A stretch of 64,000 bases of DNA from Chryseobacterium sp. KLBC 52 (GTDB lineage: Bacteria; Bacteroidota; Bacteroidia; Flavobacteriales; Weeksellaceae). Positions 27,774-37,319 of this stretch are shown here, in pieces. A program made the translations under genes and the position numbers. The notes below the pieces were generated by a model. It was not told where the DNA came from. It worked only from the letters and a program-made list of their open reading frames with translations, and did not search any database. Location: contig NZ_QDFZ01000016.1 in the NCBI RefSeq assembly GCF_003347605.1, positions 1 through 64,000 of the forward strand, given 5' to 3'. The number at the start of each line of letters is the position of its first letter. Positions within the stretch are counted from its first letter, which is position 1.

Positions 27774-28907
27774 ATGAATATTGAATCTTTATTAAACAAA
27801 GTAAATCTTTTTGAATCATTAGTATTAACTTCTGGATTTAAGAGAGATATTGTAGATTATTTTAAATCTATTCAACAATCACATAATCAGAATCTGGTTT
27901 ATATGAAGGATTTGTCCTTACGAATAAAAACATCTTTTCAAAATTTTGATAATAATTTACTTAGTGAGGAATTACTTTATTTGTTAAAAAATACAATTCC
28001 TTTTACAGAATTAAATATTACTTCCAAACTCGATGAACTTGACGAAGATAGTTCATTAGAGGCAAATGACTATTATTCAAATTTTTATCACATATTAAAT
28101 ACTTTAATTGAATCAATTGATGAGAATGAAGATGAGGTTAAAAAGCTAAAAGATGTCTTAAATAAATATTCTGTTGCAGAAGTTGAGCAACTAGCATCAG
28201 AAGGAAATGCTTTGATTTCAATTATTTTTAAAGATTTAAAATCAACAGGTACAATTAAAGAATTTACAAAAAGCCTTACTAAATGGAATAGAGCTTTACT
28301 TATGTATTATACCTTGCTTAAGTCAGATTCTCCTGAAGAAATTGATTTGGTTGAGATTCAAAATGGGTCTATTGATGTTATATGTAATATTGATTTCGAT
28401 GTTTCTATAGACTTAACAAAAGTTGTCATGAAGGGACTTGAAGTTTATGCAGCGTATTTATTATACAAATCTAAAACTGCAAAAGAGATAATATCTTCTT
28501 ATATGGGAAATAAAAAGTTGATTGAAATGGAGAAGGAAAGAGAAAAGCTTATGCTTTCAAATATTAGTGAGATATTAAGAGATACTATTATTCAACAGCA
28601 CAAAGAAAATTTTAAAAAGGACAAAAAAATCACTAAAGAGGGTACTGATAAAAAGATTGAAGAAGTTAGTAAGATAATTGCGGAACATATTATTAAAGGA
28701 AATGAAGTTAAATTATTAACTTATGAACCCCAGGTTGAAAAAGATAAGAAAGAAAATGAATCACATGAAAGTAGTAAAGAACTGGCTGAAAGATTAAGGG
28801 AGACTACTTCGATTGTTCGTGAAAGATTTAACCATTTAGAAGAGGGTGATAAATTATTATTATTAGAAACTTATATCATAAAAGAAGAAGATGAAGTAAA
28901 AGAATAA
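27774..28907 (+). CDS. Orphan helical/coiled-coil protein, unknown
   Basis: A 377-residue, Lys/Glu-rich protein I do not recognise. Residues 1-170 are mostly helical. About 195-225 is a strand-rich patch (IDLVEIQNGSIDVICNIDF, then DVSIDLTKVV) that may be followed by an amphipathic helix (LEVYAAYLLYKS). Residues 245-365 are predicted coiled coil. There is no signal peptide. Codon use is more AT-rich than the flanking metabolic genes, which suggests recent acquisition. A similar VEIQNGSI.V strand followed by helices occurs in some accessory-island proteins, but I cannot assign a role. Confidence 0.65.
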   Translation: MNIESLLNKVNLFESLVLTSGFKRDIVDYFKSIQQSHNQNLVYMKDLSLRIKTSFQNFDNNLLSEELLYLLKNTIPFTELNITSKLDELDEDSSLEANDYYSNFYHILNTLIESIDENEDEVKKLKDVLNKYSVAEVEQLASEGNALISIIFKDLKSTGTIKEFTKSLTKWNRALLMYYTLLKSDSPEEIDLVEIQNGSIDVICNIDFDVSIDLTKVVMKGLEVYAAYLLYKSKTAKEIISSYMGNKKLIEMEKEREKLMLSNISEILRDTIIQQHKENFKKDKKITKEGTDKKIEEVSKIIAEHIIKGNEVKLLTYEPQVEKDKKENESHESSKELAERLRETTSIVRERFNHLEEGDKLLLLETYIIKEEDEVKE

Positions 28908-29120
28908 AATAGAAACGCTGCTAAACGTTAATTGCATTTCTAATAACATTTCCTGTATCAATTTTAAGTTTTGGCTGCAGATATGCTGATCCCAGTATTT
29001 GGCCGGTTTTATTGATTCAGTTTTTTATGTTTTTAATTACATTTTTTATTTTGTCCTTATTTATAAAAAGTAAGCCTGATAATAAATAATTTTTAGAATT
29101 GTTTTAAAAGCAAAAAGCTA

Positions 29121-29513
29121 TCAAACATTGACAGCCTTTTTATTTTTTACATCCTCATTTAGAAAAGCACAGTCTTTATCTTCATGCTGCCCTTTCACCT
29201 GATATTTCGCTTCCCATTCCTCCAGTAAATATAAAATAGGCAATAAAGCCAATCCCTTTTCTGTAAGAGAATATTCTACTCTTGGAGGCAGTTCTTTAAA
29301 CTCTTCACGGATCACCAGTCCATCGGTTTCCATTTCCCTCAGCTGATCTGTCAAGACCTTTCTGGAAATGACATTAATGCGTACTGCCAGTTCCCCGAAA
29401 CGTAACTTCCTGTCTTTGATAACCAAAACAATAATAGGCTTCCATTTGCTTCCCAAAGCGGCCATTGCTTTGCCCAGAGGACAGCTGTATTGCATCAATT
29501 CATTCTTTTTCAT
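29121..29513 (-). CDS. HxlR-family transcriptional regulator
   Basis: A 130-residue winged-helix protein. Near the start is YSCPLGKAMAALGSKWKPIIV, the HxlR signature with the redox-prone cysteine (C10). The recognition region is RFGELAVRINVISRKVLTDQLREME, and the wing holds REEFKELPPRVEYSLTEKG. It is divergent from an old-yellow-enzyme reductase, a common pairing in which HxlR/QorR-type repressors respond to electrophiles such as quinones or aldehydes. Two dyads in the shared promoter are candidate operators. Confidence 0.9.
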   Translation of the reverse strand: MKKNELMQYSCPLGKAMAALGSKWKPIIVLVIKDRKLRFGELAVRINVISRKVLTDQLREMETDGLVIREEFKELPPRVEYSLTEKGLALLPILYLLEEWEAKYQVKGQHEDKDCAFLNEDVKNKKAVNV

Positions 29514-29572
29514 AAGGCGGAATTTATTTTAAATAATCGTAAGGAACATAAATTTCATACGTTACTTGGATG

Positions 29573-29657
29573 TTACTAATGTAAGTTACTGCGAAGTTAC
29601 CACTATTTTTTTAATAAAGGATACAAAAGTGAACTATTATTAGTTACTTTGTGTAAC
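29573..29657. promoter_or_regulatory. Two operator-like dyads in the HxlR/OYE divergent promoter
   Basis: TTAC-TAAT-GTAA at 29573-29584 and GTTAC-TTTGT-GTAAC at 29643-29657 share a TTAC/GTAA dyad; single GTTACT half-sites occur at 29561 and 29585. The second dyad includes TACTTTG, close to a -7 box, so binding there should block transcription of the reductase gene. Inference from position and symmetry. Confidence 0.5.
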
Positions 29658-29680
29658 AATTATAAAATATAAATTTAAAT

Positions 29681-30742
29681 ATGAGCACATCATCATTATT
29701 TAAACCGTTTCAATACAAGAATTTTCAGCTTAAAAATAGAATTGTAATGGCTCCAATGACCAGAGCACAATCTGATAATGGAGTTCCTACACAGAACATC
29801 GCAGATTATTATGGAAGAAGAGCCGCTTCTGAAGTAGGATTGATTCTTTCTGAAGGAACGGTGATCAACAGACCTGGATCAAAGAACTTACAGAACATTC
29901 CAGATTTCTATGGAACAGAAGCTTTAAACGGATGGAAAAACGTTATTGATACTGTACATCAGAATGGAGGTAAAATGGGTCCTCAGATCTGGCACGTAGG
30001 AGATACAAGAATGTCTGAAGACTATCCGTTGGTTCCAATGGAAAAGGCTTCCACAATGACGATTGAAGATATTCAGGATACCATTGCACAGTTTGCAGCC
30101 TCTGCAAAGTCAGCGAAAGATCTTGGTTTCGACTGTATTGAAATCCATGGAGCGCATGGATATCTTATCGACCAGTTTTTCTGGGAAGTGACCAATACAA
30201 GAACTGACGAATACGGTGGTAAAACTTTAAAAGAAAGAAGCCGGTTTGCGGTAGAGGTAGTAAAAGCGATCAGAGCAGCAGTAGGAGAGGATTTTACCAT
30301 TATCATCCGTCTTTCCCAGTGGAAGCAGCAGGATTACAAAACCAGACTGGCATTTACTCCTAATGAAATGGAAGAATGGTTATTACCATTAAAAGAAGCT
30401 GGAGTAGATATTTTCCACTGTTCGCAGCGTCGTTTCTGGGAACCGGAATTTGAAGGTTCTGATTTAAACTTTGCAGGATGGGCCAAGAAAATTACCGGAC
30501 AGCCAACCATTACTGTAGGCTCAGTAGGTTTGAACGGTGATTTCCTGAATGCTTTTGCGGGACAGGGAACAGAAAAAAGAGACCTTACAGAATTGATCAG
30601 AAGACTTGATAATGAAGAGTTTGATCTTGTTGCAGTAGGAAGAGCTATTTTGCAGGATCACCAGTGGGTACAGAAGATCAAAGATGGCAATACAGAAGCT
30701 CTGCTTGACTTCTCAGCTGAGAGTATGGGCGTTTTATTTTAA
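29681..30742 (+). CDS. Old-yellow-enzyme family alkene reductase (NemA-like)
   Basis: A 353-residue FMN-dependent ene-reductase. The N terminus has FKPFQYKNFQLKNRIVMAPMTRAQ, and the substrate-binding pair is H156/H159 in IHGAHGYLIDQFFWE, followed by NTRTDEYGG. The His/His pair matches the PETN reductase/NemA branch rather than yeast OYE (His/Asn). It reduces activated C=C bonds, nitro compounds or electrophiles using NADPH. Divergent HxlR regulation suggests induction by electrophilic stress. Confidence 0.92.
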   Translation: MSTSSLFKPFQYKNFQLKNRIVMAPMTRAQSDNGVPTQNIADYYGRRAASEVGLILSEGTVINRPGSKNLQNIPDFYGTEALNGWKNVIDTVHQNGGKMGPQIWHVGDTRMSEDYPLVPMEKASTMTIEDIQDTIAQFAASAKSAKDLGFDCIEIHGAHGYLIDQFFWEVTNTRTDEYGGKTLKERSRFAVEVVKAIRAAVGEDFTIIIRLSQWKQQDYKTRLAFTPNEMEEWLLPLKEAGVDIFHCSQRRFWEPEFEGSDLNFAGWAKKITGQPTITVGSVGLNGDFLNAFAGQGTEKRDLTELIRRLDNEEFDLVAVGRAILQDHQWVQKIKDGNTEALLDFSAESMGVLF

Positions 30743-30889
30743 TATCAGTTATGAATTGTGATTTCGTTTCGCGGTGGTTTTTTAACAGCATAATTTATTC
30801 ATTCGCGAAAAAGAATTGACGATTCAATCTGGTATTAAATCAGCATAATTCACTTTATTTTATATTTAATTTTCACCTATTTATTAAAG

Positions 30890-30920
30890 AACCCGCTCAC
30901 AGAATTTCCATGAGCGGGTT
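30890..30920. terminator. Bidirectional terminator, OYE gene / cysteine peptidase
   Basis: Stem AACCCGCTCA/TGAGCGGGTT with an 11-base loop and T runs on either side, between converging genes. Confidence 0.88.
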
Positions 30921-30971
30921 TTAACAGATTTAAATATCTAAAACTGCCTGTAACTGGCAGAAATGATTTCT

Positions 30972-32174
30972 TTATAAACCAATATTTTTAGTTGGTTTCA
31001 ATTGTTTTAAGATGCTTTTTGGGATTGCATTTTTGTGAACAAGGATTGCTGTTGATTTGTATTCAACATAAGGTCTTGTTACATACAGATATCCGGCGAA
31101 ATCGTTGGTTACACCCCATGAGTTTTTCACCATATAATATTCTTTACCCGTTTGATCTTTTGCCAAACCTACGATATGCATCCCGTGGTCATCCGTTGTG
31201 GAAAGATTGTTAAGTGCTTTCTGACGCATGTCTTCAGTGATGGTTTTATCTTTTTTAGGCTCCGTAAACAAAGTTTGTTTGTTTTCTGCAGTAATTTGAT
31301 CAAGATCCATGTCCGGAACGTACGCTACCCCGTTTTTGTAAGAGAAATAAGGCTCAGAAACATCCGTTGCCCAACCTACAGAATATCCTTTAGTTACAGC
31401 ATTGTCGATGATTGCAGTAAGGTCTTTCATCGGAACATTCCAGTCAGAATCATGGCTCCAGTTATCAGGAATTGGAACTACAAATTTCTGAAAATATGGA
31501 TAATCTTTATAAGAAGATAATTCTACATAATCTTCAGGATTGATTCCCACAACTTCTTTAGCAAATGTTTTCGGAGTATAGTTTTTCCCTTCATAAGTGA
31601 AGTTGGCAGGTACTTTTCCTAAATATTCATCAAGAATAGCATCTACAGAATCCATCCAGTTGTCTGTAAGCTTTCCTTTTGACGAAGCCTGAACAAGGCT
31701 GTCAAGAACCGGCTTCAGTTTTCCTTGCATTTCTTTGAAGTTATTCGTAGTCTGTCCGGCTTTTAATCCAGTGTAAACATCCTGAGGAACTGCTCCGTAC
31801 TTTTTGTACATATTGATTACGTCGTGAAGTTCTCCTCCGTCTCCCCAGCTGATAGCACCATTATTCAAAACATATAATTTTGCTTTATCGTGGTAAGAAT
31901 TTCTTGCTGTAAAGATTTCAGCAAGATCTACAGGTTTTTTGCCCATTCTCTGCATTTCAGATTCAAGGAAAGAATTTCCGGAGTAGCTCCAGCAAGTTCC
32001 TGATGAACCCTGGTTCTTTACTGAAGTTGCACCAACGTCTTTTAACGTTGTGAACTGAAAATTAGCATTTTGTGATTGGTTGTTTTTTAACTTATTGATT
32101 AAGTCATCTTGGGCAAACATCATACTTCCTGCAGACAAAACAAAAAGTAATGATGCAATTTTGGCATTTTTCAT
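30972..32174 (-). CDS. Secreted papain-fold peptidase (C1B, aminopeptidase C/bleomycin hydrolase type)
   Basis: A 400-residue exported cysteine peptidase. Signal peptide 1-21 (GSMMFAQ). The active-site cysteine is C61 in SSGTCWSYSGNSFLESE. The histidine is in DDHGMHIVGLAKD and the asparagine in MVKNSWG. The LAEIFTARNSYHDKA segment matches the C1B/bleomycin-hydrolase branch. Members trim peptides from the N terminus; with export it is likely a periplasmic peptide-scavenging enzyme, like the DPP5-like protein upstream. Confidence 0.88.
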   Translation of the reverse strand: MKNAKIASLLFVLSAGSMMFAQDDLINKLKNNQSQNANFQFTTLKDVGATSVKNQGSSGTCWSYSGNSFLESEMQRMGKKPVDLAEIFTARNSYHDKAKLYVLNNGAISWGDGGELHDVINMYKKYGAVPQDVYTGLKAGQTTNNFKEMQGKLKPVLDSLVQASSKGKLTDNWMDSVDAILDEYLGKVPANFTYEGKNYTPKTFAKEVVGINPEDYVELSSYKDYPYFQKFVVPIPDNWSHDSDWNVPMKDLTAIIDNAVTKGYSVGWATDVSEPYFSYKNGVAYVPDMDLDQITAENKQTLFTEPKKDKTITEDMRQKALNNLSTTDDHGMHIVGLAKDQTGKEYYMVKNSWGVTNDFAGYLYVTRPYVEYKSTAILVHKNAIPKSILKQLKPTKNIGL

Positions 32175-32334
32175 TACTATAAAAAGATTATTTATATTAA
32201 GAGTCGTTGATAATAGAGATTTGTTACAGATGGAAAAGTTAAATTTGAAATTAAAAAAAATACAAAAAGGCTGAATTAATAGAGGTTCATTTGCCAGTTT
32301 ACCCTTTTACTCAAAAAAAGTTGATCATGTTTCC

Positions 32335-32360
32335 AACCCTTTCAAAAGTTTCCGCATCTA
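32335..32360 (+). promoter_or_regulatory. ECF-type promoter before the sigma factor
   Basis: AACC at 32335-32338 and CGCATCTA at 32353-32360 resemble the -35 (AAC) and -10 (CGTC-like) elements of promoters read by ECF sigma factors. It does not contain the housekeeping TAnnTTTG box. This suggests the sigma gene activates itself; inferred from pattern. Confidence 0.45.
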
Positions 32361-32380
32361 TAATAGTATAACTCCTGACT

Positions 32381-32899
32381 ATGGAACAAGAATTATTATT
32401 GGAATGCCAGCGTAGCAACCGCAATGCCCAGCGGAAGGTTTACGAGAAAATGGTGGGCAGGCTTTACTCAGTCTGCAGACGCTATTTGAAAAACGACGAA
32501 GATATAGAAGAAGTATTAGCCGATACATTCTACAAAATTTTTACGAAAATTACCCAGCTTCACAATGCCGATACCTTTGAAGCATGGGCAAAAAAAATTG
32601 CAGTGAACGAATGCCTTCAGAAGTTGAGATCAGATAAAGGACTGTTTATTTCCCTGGAAGAAAATTTCATGGATCATTCCGAAGGAACTACAGAAAATCT
32701 TTCTCTGGAAAAAGATATTCTGAGCTTACTGAATTTTCTCCCGGAAGGTTGCAGAGCGATTTTTAATCTTTTTGCTATTGAAGGATATCCTCATAAAGAA
32801 ATAGCTACTATGCTTTCTATCAGCGAAGGAACATCAAAATCCCAGCTCAATTTTGCAAGAAAAAAGCTGCAGGAACTTCTCGTAAATCAAAACATTTAA
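32381..32899 (+). CDS. ECF-type RNA polymerase sigma factor
   Basis: A 172-residue sigma-70 family regulator with region 2 (YSVCRRYLKNDEDIEEVLADTFYKIFTKI) and region 4 (LPEGCRAIFNLFAIEGYPHKEIATMLSISEGTSKSQLNFARKKL), and no region 3, as in ECF factors. It heads the 32.4-44.6 kb cluster and ends 12 bases before a gene whose N terminus looks like an anti-sigma anchor. Sigma and anti-sigma usually come in such pairs. Confidence 0.92.
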   Translation: MEQELLLECQRSNRNAQRKVYEKMVGRLYSVCRRYLKNDEDIEEVLADTFYKIFTKITQLHNADTFEAWAKKIAVNECLQKLRSDKGLFISLEENFMDHSEGTTENLSLEKDILSLLNFLPEGCRAIFNLFAIEGYPHKEIATMLSISEGTSKSQLNFARKKLQELLVNQNI

Positions 32900-32911
32900 A
32901 CTTTTACAACA

Positions 32912-35257
32912 ATGGAAAATAATCATATAGATCAACAATTCAATGAAGCTTCCAGGCTTTCAGAAGAGCCAACAGTTTTTCCTGGTTTTGAAAAAGTATG
33001 GGAAAAAATTGAAGAAAAATTAGATAAAAAAGAAGATAAAAAGAAAATCATTCCTCTTTGGCTGCCCTATGGTATTGCTGCAAGTTTGATGATTGGTTTA
33101 GGGGCTTTCTACTTTATGAATAAAAAAGAGGTTGCTGAACCTTTACAACCTGTAATAACAGAAAATAAAGGGTCAAACGTTCCTGGTAATAAAGTTGATA
33201 TTGCAAAAATAGACAGCCTTACAAAACAGAATATCCAGAAAGAGAAAAATAGTGTTAAGCCGGTAGAAAAACTGGCAATTAATACACTGCCAACTCATAC
33301 TCAATATCCTGTGGGATTTCCTCAGAAAACATTGCCCAATCCCGTGTTTTCAGAAAAAGAGAAAAATGATACTTTATATAGTGATAGAAAAGTAGATTAT
33401 ATCTATTCAGGGCAACGCAAAGATACCAATGCCGTTAAGAGTATTGAAGAAGTGGTAGTGATGGGATATTCAAAAACAGTTAAAAGTAAGACTGTTTCAT
33501 CTGCTTCCACTGTGATGATTGCTTCCACAGACAAAACTTCTGCACATGCTCCGGTTGCAATATCTTCATTGGCAGGAAGTGTTGCCGGAATAGAAGTAAC
33601 CACTGGAATTAAAAAACGTGATGAAATATCAATCAGAGGAGCAAAAAGTATTGATGGCCATTCTACGAACCCTTTATATATTGTTGATGGAATTGTATTA
33701 GGCAGAGAATCTGGATTTTTAAATACCCTTGATCCTAAAAAAATAAAAGAATTAAAAGTACTGAAAGGTCTTGAAGCCACTGCCCTGTATGGAAGCAAAG
33801 CTAATAACGGAGTTGTTGTCATCACCACGAATGGATTATCTAAAGATGAAATAGAAAAACTTAAAAAAGTTTCTTCAGAAAGTAAAGAGGAAATACTAAA
33901 AGAACCTGAAGAACCTGAAAAAGTACTTCCGAAAGCAGGCCAGCTCACAGCAGGAGAAGTTAACGATTTTTCTAAGTGGGATTATTGGAAAGATATTGCA
34001 GTTCCTACTCTGGATCAGTATAAAAATACATGGAAGTTCTTCCCTGACAAAAGGGTTTCAGTTCAGTTGGTCAATCAAGACAGAAAACCGGTAATAGGGG
34101 AAAAAATAAAACTATTGGATGATAAGAAAAATATTATCTGGGAAGCCGTTTCAGATAATCTGGGCAATGTGGAATTATGGATATCACCGATGACTGATGA
34201 AAACTCAGATTCTCAGAAATATTATTTATCTGATGGTTCAGGGCAGATCATCAGTAGTAATCTCAGAACCTTTAAAAATGGGCAAAACCTGATTATTCTT
34301 GATAAACACTGTCTGCAAAAGCGTGTATTGGATCTTGCTTTCGTAGTGGATGCTACCGGTTCTATGGGGGATGAGATTTCTTATCTTCAGTCTGAACTTT
34401 TGGATGTGTTGAAAAAGATCGAAGGACAGCTTAAGAATACAACGGTAAGATATGGATCAGTTTTTTACAGAGATCAGGGAGATGAGTATGTAACCCGGAA
34501 GTTTGATTTTTCAGACAAAGCAGAAGACCTTGTAGGATTTATTAAAAAACAGATGGCCGGCGGTGGCGGCGATACGCCGGAAGCTGTTGTAGAAGCACTA
34601 AAAGTTTCCGTTGATGAGCTGAAGTGGAGTGATGAAAATTCTACTAAAATAATGTTTTTTATTCTGGATGCTCCTCCACACCATTCAGAACAGAATATAA
34701 AGGAACTTTATAGTACAATAAAGGCTGCCGCAAAGAAAGGAATTACCATTATTCCACTGGCAGCCAGTGATACCGATAAACAAACGGAATATCTGATGCG
34801 TACATTTGCTTTACTCACCAATGGAACCTATACGTTCCTTACAGATGACAGTGGAATAGGAAACAGCCATATCAAACCTACCATAGATTCTTATGAAGTT
34901 GAAAAACTGAATGATTTACTATTAAGATTAATCCTTCAGAGAGCTGTTTTGCCAGAATGCAGCGCAGGAATTTCAAATGATAACATCAACAAAAAAATGG
35001 AAAAAGAAATTGACAGTCAGATTGAGAGTAAAACTGTACTATTTCCAAATCCTACAAAAGGTCAGCTGCAGATAAAAACAAGAAAACCAATTGAAGAACT
35101 GTTTATCTATGATCTTGCCGGAAAGATTATTATGAGAAAAGAAAAACTACCGGAAGGTAAAAATACAATTGATTTAACTTCTTATCCTCAAGGGATTTAT
35201 CTTGTACGTATTCATACTAATGATCTGTGGGAGACATTTAAGATCATTAAAAATTAA
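32912..35257 (+). CDS. Anti-sigma-like membrane protein with SusC-type plug, vWA and T9SS tail
   Basis: A 781-residue multidomain protein with an unusual layout. Residues 1-45 are a short acidic/basic cytoplasmic part (FPGFEKVWEKIEEKLDKK), then one membrane helix at about 47-68 (WLPYGIAASLMIGLGAFYF), the layout of anti-sigma factors downstream of an ECF sigma gene. Residues about 176-305 form a SusC-type TonB plug: EEVVVMGYSK, SLAGSVAGIEV, EISIRGAKS, PLYIVDGIVL, LKGLEATALYGSKANNGVVVITT. A vWA domain starts near 472, with a MIDAS-like D480-A-T-G-S. The last 75 residues resemble a T9SS sorting domain (LFPNPTKGQLQIK, YPQGIYLVRI). A T9SS tail on an uncleaved inner-membrane anchor is puzzling. Confidence 0.8.
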   Translation: MENNHIDQQFNEASRLSEEPTVFPGFEKVWEKIEEKLDKKEDKKKIIPLWLPYGIAASLMIGLGAFYFMNKKEVAEPLQPVITENKGSNVPGNKVDIAKIDSLTKQNIQKEKNSVKPVEKLAINTLPTHTQYPVGFPQKTLPNPVFSEKEKNDTLYSDRKVDYIYSGQRKDTNAVKSIEEVVVMGYSKTVKSKTVSSASTVMIASTDKTSAHAPVAISSLAGSVAGIEVTTGIKKRDEISIRGAKSIDGHSTNPLYIVDGIVLGRESGFLNTLDPKKIKELKVLKGLEATALYGSKANNGVVVITTNGLSKDEIEKLKKVSSESKEEILKEPEEPEKVLPKAGQLTAGEVNDFSKWDYWKDIAVPTLDQYKNTWKFFPDKRVSVQLVNQDRKPVIGEKIKLLDDKKNIIWEAVSDNLGNVELWISPMTDENSDSQKYYLSDGSGQIISSNLRTFKNGQNLIILDKHCLQKRVLDLAFVVDATGSMGDEISYLQSELLDVLKKIEGQLKNTTVRYGSVFYRDQGDEYVTRKFDFSDKAEDLVGFIKKQMAGGGGDTPEAVVEALKVSVDELKWSDENSTKIMFFILDAPPHHSEQNIKELYSTIKAAAKKGITIIPLAASDTDKQTEYLMRTFALLTNGTYTFLTDDSGIGNSHIKPTIDSYEVEKLNDLLLRLILQRAVLPECSAGISNDNINKKMEKEIDSQIESKTVLFPNPTKGQLQIKTRKPIEELFIYDLAGKIIMRKEKLPEGKNTIDLTSYPQGIYLVRIHTNDLWETFKIIKN

Positions 35258-35347
35258 CTGTCTTTTTTATTTAAGGAATAAGTTTTATTTAACAATTATT
35301 AACAGGTTTGAATTTATTTTAATAATTTCCTGTCGAAATTTTTAAAG

Positions 35348-37255
35348 ATGAAAAAAATTGTAATAACCATGCTAGGGCTTGTTGCATTGACAAGCTGTAA
35401 AACTCAAAAAAATACTGAAACGTCCAAGGAGACAAAGACTTATAGTGTCAGGAAAGATAAAGATCAGGATGGGATTCCTAATCAATTGGATAAATGTCCT
35501 GATATTGCCGGTCCGGTAGAAAATGAAGGCTGTCCGTGGGTAGAGTCGGATGGAGATGGTGTTATTGATAAAGATGACGCATGTCCTACAGTGACAGGAC
35601 CTCCTGAAAATAATGGCTGTCCATGGCCGGACACAGATGGAGATGGTATTTTGGACAAAGATGATGCCTGTCCTACGGTTCCGGGATTACCGGAATATAA
35701 TGGCTGTCCGAAACCAAAGTCAGTGACCGCAATGGAAGTAGTAAGTTCCAGGAAATTCCATGAATCGGGAAGAGTGTACGACCATCATGTAGGTGATAAA
35801 AAGAATGTTAAAAAGACTACAAAAAAGGCAGATCAGGATATTGATTATAACAATGAAGAATATGCAGCGTTAGTTGAAAATGCATTTGAATTAACCCGTA
35901 ATCAACCTGTTTCTACCTTCTCTATTGATGTAGACAATGCTTCCTATTCCAATGTCAGAAGAATGATCAGTTACGGAGGTAAGGTTGATAAAAACTCAGT
36001 GAGAGTAGAAGAGATGATTAATTATTTTAAATATAATTATCCTCAACCCACAAATGGCGATCCTTTTTCAATTAATACAGAATACAGTGCATCTCCATGG
36101 AATCCTAAACATAAATTGCTCAAAATAGGACTTCAGGGGAAAAATATTCCGATGGATCGTCTGCCTGCTTCCAATATTGTTTTTCTTATTGATGTTTCAG
36201 GTTCAATGAGTCAGGAAAATAAACTGCCATTGCTGAAGTCTTCTCTTAAAGTTTTACTGAACCAGCTCAGACCTAAGGATAAAGTTGGGATTGTAGTATA
36301 TGCGGGTAGTGCAGGAATGGTACTTCCCCCAACGTCAGCAGGTGAAAAAGAAAAAATAATTCAGGCATTAGATAAGCTTGAGGCAGGAGGAAGTACAGCG
36401 GGAGGAGAAGGAATTGAACTGGCCTATACACTAGCGAAGCAAAACTTTATAAAAGGAGGAAATAACAGAGTTGTTCTGGCAACAGATGGTGATTTTAATG
36501 TGGGAGCTTCTTCTGCCTCAGATATCGAAGCGTTGATCACAGAAAAAAGGAAAACCGGGATTTTCCTTACCTGCCTCGGCTATGGAATGGGAAATTACAA
36601 AGACAATACCATGGAAATTCTGGCTGACAAAGGAAACGGAAATTATGCTTATATTGATAATATGCAGGAAGCCAATAAATTCCTGGGAAGAGAATTTGCC
36701 GGAAACATTTATACCATTGCCAAAGATGTAAAAGTGCAGATTGAATTTAATCCTAAATATGTAAAATCATACCGACTGATCGGCTATGAAAACAGAAAAC
36801 TGAGAAATGAAGACTTTATAAATGATAAGATTGATGCAGGAGAACTAGGAAGCGGACATACAGTAACTGCTTTATATGAAGTGATCCCGGCCAACGTAGA
36901 TTCTGAATTTATCCCAAAAGAAACAAAATTGAAATACTCTGAAATTTCTAAAAAGAAGAACTTTGGAGATGAAATGGCAACGGTAAAATTCAGATACAAA
37001 AAACCTGATGGAGACAAAAGCATTGAGATAACTAAAGTGATTAAAAAAGAAAATAAATCTTCAGTGAGTCCGGATTTTAAATTTGCATCTTCCGTAGCCT
37101 GGTTCGGTTTAGTACTTAGAAACTCAGAACTGATTACAAAAAAAGATCTTTCCGATATTGAAAACCTTGCTAAACAGGGAAAAAGTAAGGATGAAGAAGG
37201 CTATCGTTCAGAATTTATAAAGCTGATAGAGAGCTATAAAACAATTCAAAAGTAA
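35348..37255 (+). CDS. vWA lipoprotein with thrombospondin type-3-like repeats (YfbK-like)
   Basis: A 635-residue lipoprotein: lipobox LTSC with Cys17. Residues 35-120 contain three calcium-type repeats ([42 protein letters not shown]). Then comes the YfbK-type N region ([32 protein letters not shown]) and a vWA domain with MIDAS DVSGSMS, and a C-terminal DUF3520-like section. It follows the anti-sigma-like protein in the same direction and is closed by a strong terminator. vWA domains bind other proteins through a metal ion, so it may recruit or display the neighbouring surface proteins. Confidence 0.85.
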   Translation: MKKIVITMLGLVALTSCKTQKNTETSKETKTYSVRKDKDQDGIPNQLDKCPDIAGPVENEGCPWVESDGDGVIDKDDACPTVTGPPENNGCPWPDTDGDGILDKDDACPTVPGLPEYNGCPKPKSVTAMEVVSSRKFHESGRVYDHHVGDKKNVKKTTKKADQDIDYNNEEYAALVENAFELTRNQPVSTFSIDVDNASYSNVRRMISYGGKVDKNSVRVEEMINYFKYNYPQPTNGDPFSINTEYSASPWNPKHKLLKIGLQGKNIPMDRLPASNIVFLIDVSGSMSQENKLPLLKSSLKVLLNQLRPKDKVGIVVYAGSAGMVLPPTSAGEKEKIIQALDKLEAGGSTAGGEGIELAYTLAKQNFIKGGNNRVVLATDGDFNVGASSASDIEALITEKRKTGIFLTCLGYGMGNYKDNTMEILADKGNGNYAYIDNMQEANKFLGREFAGNIYTIAKDVKVQIEFNPKYVKSYRLIGYENRKLRNEDFINDKIDAGELGSGHTVTALYEVIPANVDSEFIPKETKLKYSEISKKKNFGDEMATVKFRYKKPDGDKSIEITKVIKKENKSSVSPDFKFASSVAWFGLVLRNSELITKKDLSDIENLAKQGKSKDEEGYRSEFIKLIESYKTIQK

Positions 37256-37260
37256 TTTAT

Positions 37261-37294
37261 AAAAAAAGAAATTTCCCCGGAAATTTCTTTTTTT
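37261..37294 (+). terminator. Strong terminator after the vWA lipoprotein
   Basis: A 16-bp perfect stem (AAAAAAAGAAATTTCC and its complement) with a CC loop and a built-in T run. It separates the vWA genes from the barrel gene. Confidence 0.9.
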
Positions 37295-37319
37295 ATATTT
37301 TTAAGCATACTAATAACTG

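Noticed and set aside
31152-31520. 122-codon frame opposite the C1 peptidase gene
   Set aside because: Antisense shadow of a well-supported cysteine peptidase gene.
33403-33948. 181-codon frame opposite the plug/vWA gene
   Set aside because: Antisense shadow; the sense frame has clear plug motifs.
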